A stretch of DNA of 64,000 bases, from contig NZ_CP129118.1 in assembly GCF_033304615.1 (NCBI RefSeq), positions 368,001 to 432,000 of the forward strand. Reading direction: 5' to 3'. Made by a program: the position numbers and the translations under genes. Positions within the stretch are counted from its first letter, which is position 1. Each line of letters begins with the position of its first letter. This document shows positions 62,935-64,000 of this stretch, one piece after another. The notes under the pieces are model-generated. The model ran no database searches. It was not told where the DNA came from and saw only the letters and a program-made list of their open reading frames with translations. The stretch comes from Sporosarcina oncorhynchi (lineage in GTDB: Bacteria > Bacillota > Bacilli > Bacillales_A > Planococcaceae).

Positions 62935-64000
62935 ATGTTGCATGTTACCGATTTATCAGGCGGATATGACAAAAAGACCATCGTTCACAACATCTCTTTC
63001 CATGTGAATAAAGGTGAAGTCCTCGGCATCCTCGGTCCAAATGGCAGCGGGAAATCGACATTGCTGAAAATCATTTCCGGCATCTTGCCAAAGCAGACAG
63101 GCTCCGTACAAATTGACGGGCAAGATGCAGGGGTTTATTCACAAAAGGAATTTGCCCGCAAAGTCGCCGTCTTGCCGCAACTCCATGCACACGCCTTCTC
63201 TCATACGGTGAAAGACACCGTTTCGCTCGGGAGATATCCACATCAGTCCGGGCTATTCTCGACTTGGTCGAAAGAAGACGAACGGGCGGTGAATGAAGCG
63301 CTTGCATACACAGGCATTACCCGTTACAAAGACAACGCCATTGAATTATTATCGGGCGGTGAACAACAGCGCGTTTTCGTTGCACAAGCGTTGGCCCAAG
63401 AAGCACCGATCCTGTTGCTCGATGAACCGACAAACCACCTCGATATTGCGCATCAGCAGCAATTACTCGATACGATTCGTAATCATGCTGTCGAAAAAGG
63501 CGTCACGGTCATTTCGGTTTTCCATGACATTAACCTCGCATCGTTATATTGCGACCGGTTGCTGTTAATGGATAAAGGCCAAATCGCCAAAATCGGCAAT
63601 CCACTGGACGTCATCCAGGATACAGTCATCGGATCCGTCTATCATGCACGTGTCAAAACACAGCCGCATCCAGAACTCGCGAAACCTCAAATGACGTTGT
63701 TGCCTGATACAATAGAGGAAATGCAACCGTTTATCGTCCAAAAAGAACAGTTCACTATTTCAGCCAATCACGTTTCCCTGAAAGTAAAAAACCCACTGAA
63801 AACACTATCTTCCGCTGTCCATAACCCTGGCATGGGCTGGTATCGCGAGTTCGTCAACCGCCACGTCGATGCCGATTATAATGCGGTCGATGTGAAAGCC
63901 GAAAATGAAGCGTATCTTAAACAAAATGGCTATCATCTGACAGACACTGTCGGCATGATGACCGCCGTCACAACGGAGCATGCCGAAGTGGAACAATACA
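62935..64000 (+). CDS. btuD: BtuD ATPase fused to adenosylcobinamide amidohydrolase (CbiZ), 3' partial
   Basis: The frame starts at ATG 62935, 1 base after the btuC stop, and runs off the window (about 355 residues seen). Residues 1-245 are a complete ABC ATPase: GPNGSGKST (Walker A), LSGGEQQRV (signature), LLLDEPTNHLD (Walker B) and SVFHDIN (switch His). After a linker, residues from about 260 show FTISANHVSLKVKNPLKTLSSAV.. and GMMTAVTT, matching CbiZ. CbiZ cleaves the side chain of adenosylcobinamide to give adenosylcobyric acid, so the fusion couples uptake to salvage, as described for the YvrA-type BtuD of Bacillus. Confidence 0.87.
   Translation, partial: MLHVTDLSGGYDKKTIVHNISFHVNKGEVLGILGPNGSGKSTLLKIISGILPKQTGSVQIDGQDAGVYSQKEFARKVAVLPQLHAHAFSHTVKDTVSLGRYPHQSGLFSTWSKEDERAVNEALAYTGITRYKDNAIELLSGGEQQRVFVAQALAQEAPILLLDEPTNHLDIAHQQQLLDTIRNHAVEKGVTVISVFHDINLASLYCDRLLLMDKGQIAKIGNPLDVIQDTVIGSVYHARVKTQPHPELAKPQMTLLPDTIEEMQPFIVQKEQFTISANHVSLKVKNPLKTLSSAVHNPGMGWYREFVNRHVDADYNAVDVKAENEAYLKQNGYHLTDTVGMMTAVTTEHAEVEQY

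Overview
The window looks like chromosome from a spore-forming, low-to-mid GC member of Bacillota, most likely the Sporosarcina / Planococcaceae side of Bacillales. Evidence: strong AGGAGG-type ribosome binding sites, frequent TTG and GTG starts, spore genes (gerQ, a dead cwlJ, rsfA, pbpG), bacillithiol genes (bshB2, yojF), and a gene order in the right half that follows Bacillus subtilis in many places: pdxK, ung-ywdI-ywdK-gerQ, hemQ-lipL-rsfA-ywfO-ywgA, ywhB-ywhD-pbpG, ywiB-argS. The genus is an inference; no rRNA or marker comparison was possible. No insertion sequence, phage, CRISPR array or plasmid gene was seen.

Layout. 1-7.5 kb: the end of a secreted beta-propeller protein, a lipoprotein, a DUF3784 membrane protein, a two-gene threonine/serine exporter, a PAS-EAL signalling protein and an EamA transporter. 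7.6-13.5 kb: a heterodimeric ABC exporter with one degenerate ATP site, a YusW-like lipoprotein, a DUF2804 protein and a tRNA-Ala(GGC). 13.6-26.5 kb: metabolic and membrane genes (SDR, amidase-domain protein, DegV, nitroreductase, M20 dipeptidase, CorC/HlyC protein, ECF sigma factor, PLD-like protein, SpsG/PseG-like protein, CPA antiporter, flavin reductase). 26.7-42.3 kb: two diguanylate cyclase-type proteins, topB, a YbaK-type deacylase, a tandem-domain ATPase, the threonine degradation pair kbl/tdh, a YjiH protein and bshB2/yojF. 42.4-60 kb: the B. subtilis-like block. 60.6-64 kb: a cobalamin riboswitch followed by btuF, btuC and a btuD-CbiZ fusion that runs off the end.

The most unusual content is between genes. 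Four sequence-unrelated families of imperfect tandem repeats fill many of the larger gaps. I call them A (core CCGCTCAAC), B (core TACGTTTCGATACG), C (core GCGCCCGTAAA) and D (core TTATCACCGCTT). All share the same pitch of about 21 bp: exactly 21 bp over 10-12 consecutive units in several arrays, strictly alternating 21/20 in others, and 21+21+21+19 (an 82-bp super-unit) in both B arrays. Each unit has a conserved core of about 9-14 bp and a variable remainder. They lie next to the 3' ends of genes, several times between convergent genes. They are joined by a 146-bp interspersed element (three full and two shortened copies) that is always flanked by A or C arrays, and by three tandem 121-122-bp units with a compensatory-change-supported stem. 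Because 21 is a multiple of three, the arrays give long false ORFs. Their function is unknown; the shared two-helical-turn pitch is the observation most worth pursuing.

Functional links: kbl and tdh together would convert threonine to glycine and acetyl-CoA, and the exporter pair near 3.4 kb handles the same amino acid. BtuFCD-CbiZ forms a corrinoid uptake and salvage unit under B12 control. gerQ is intact but cwlJ directly upstream, whose product works with GerQ in germination, carries frameshifts and stops.
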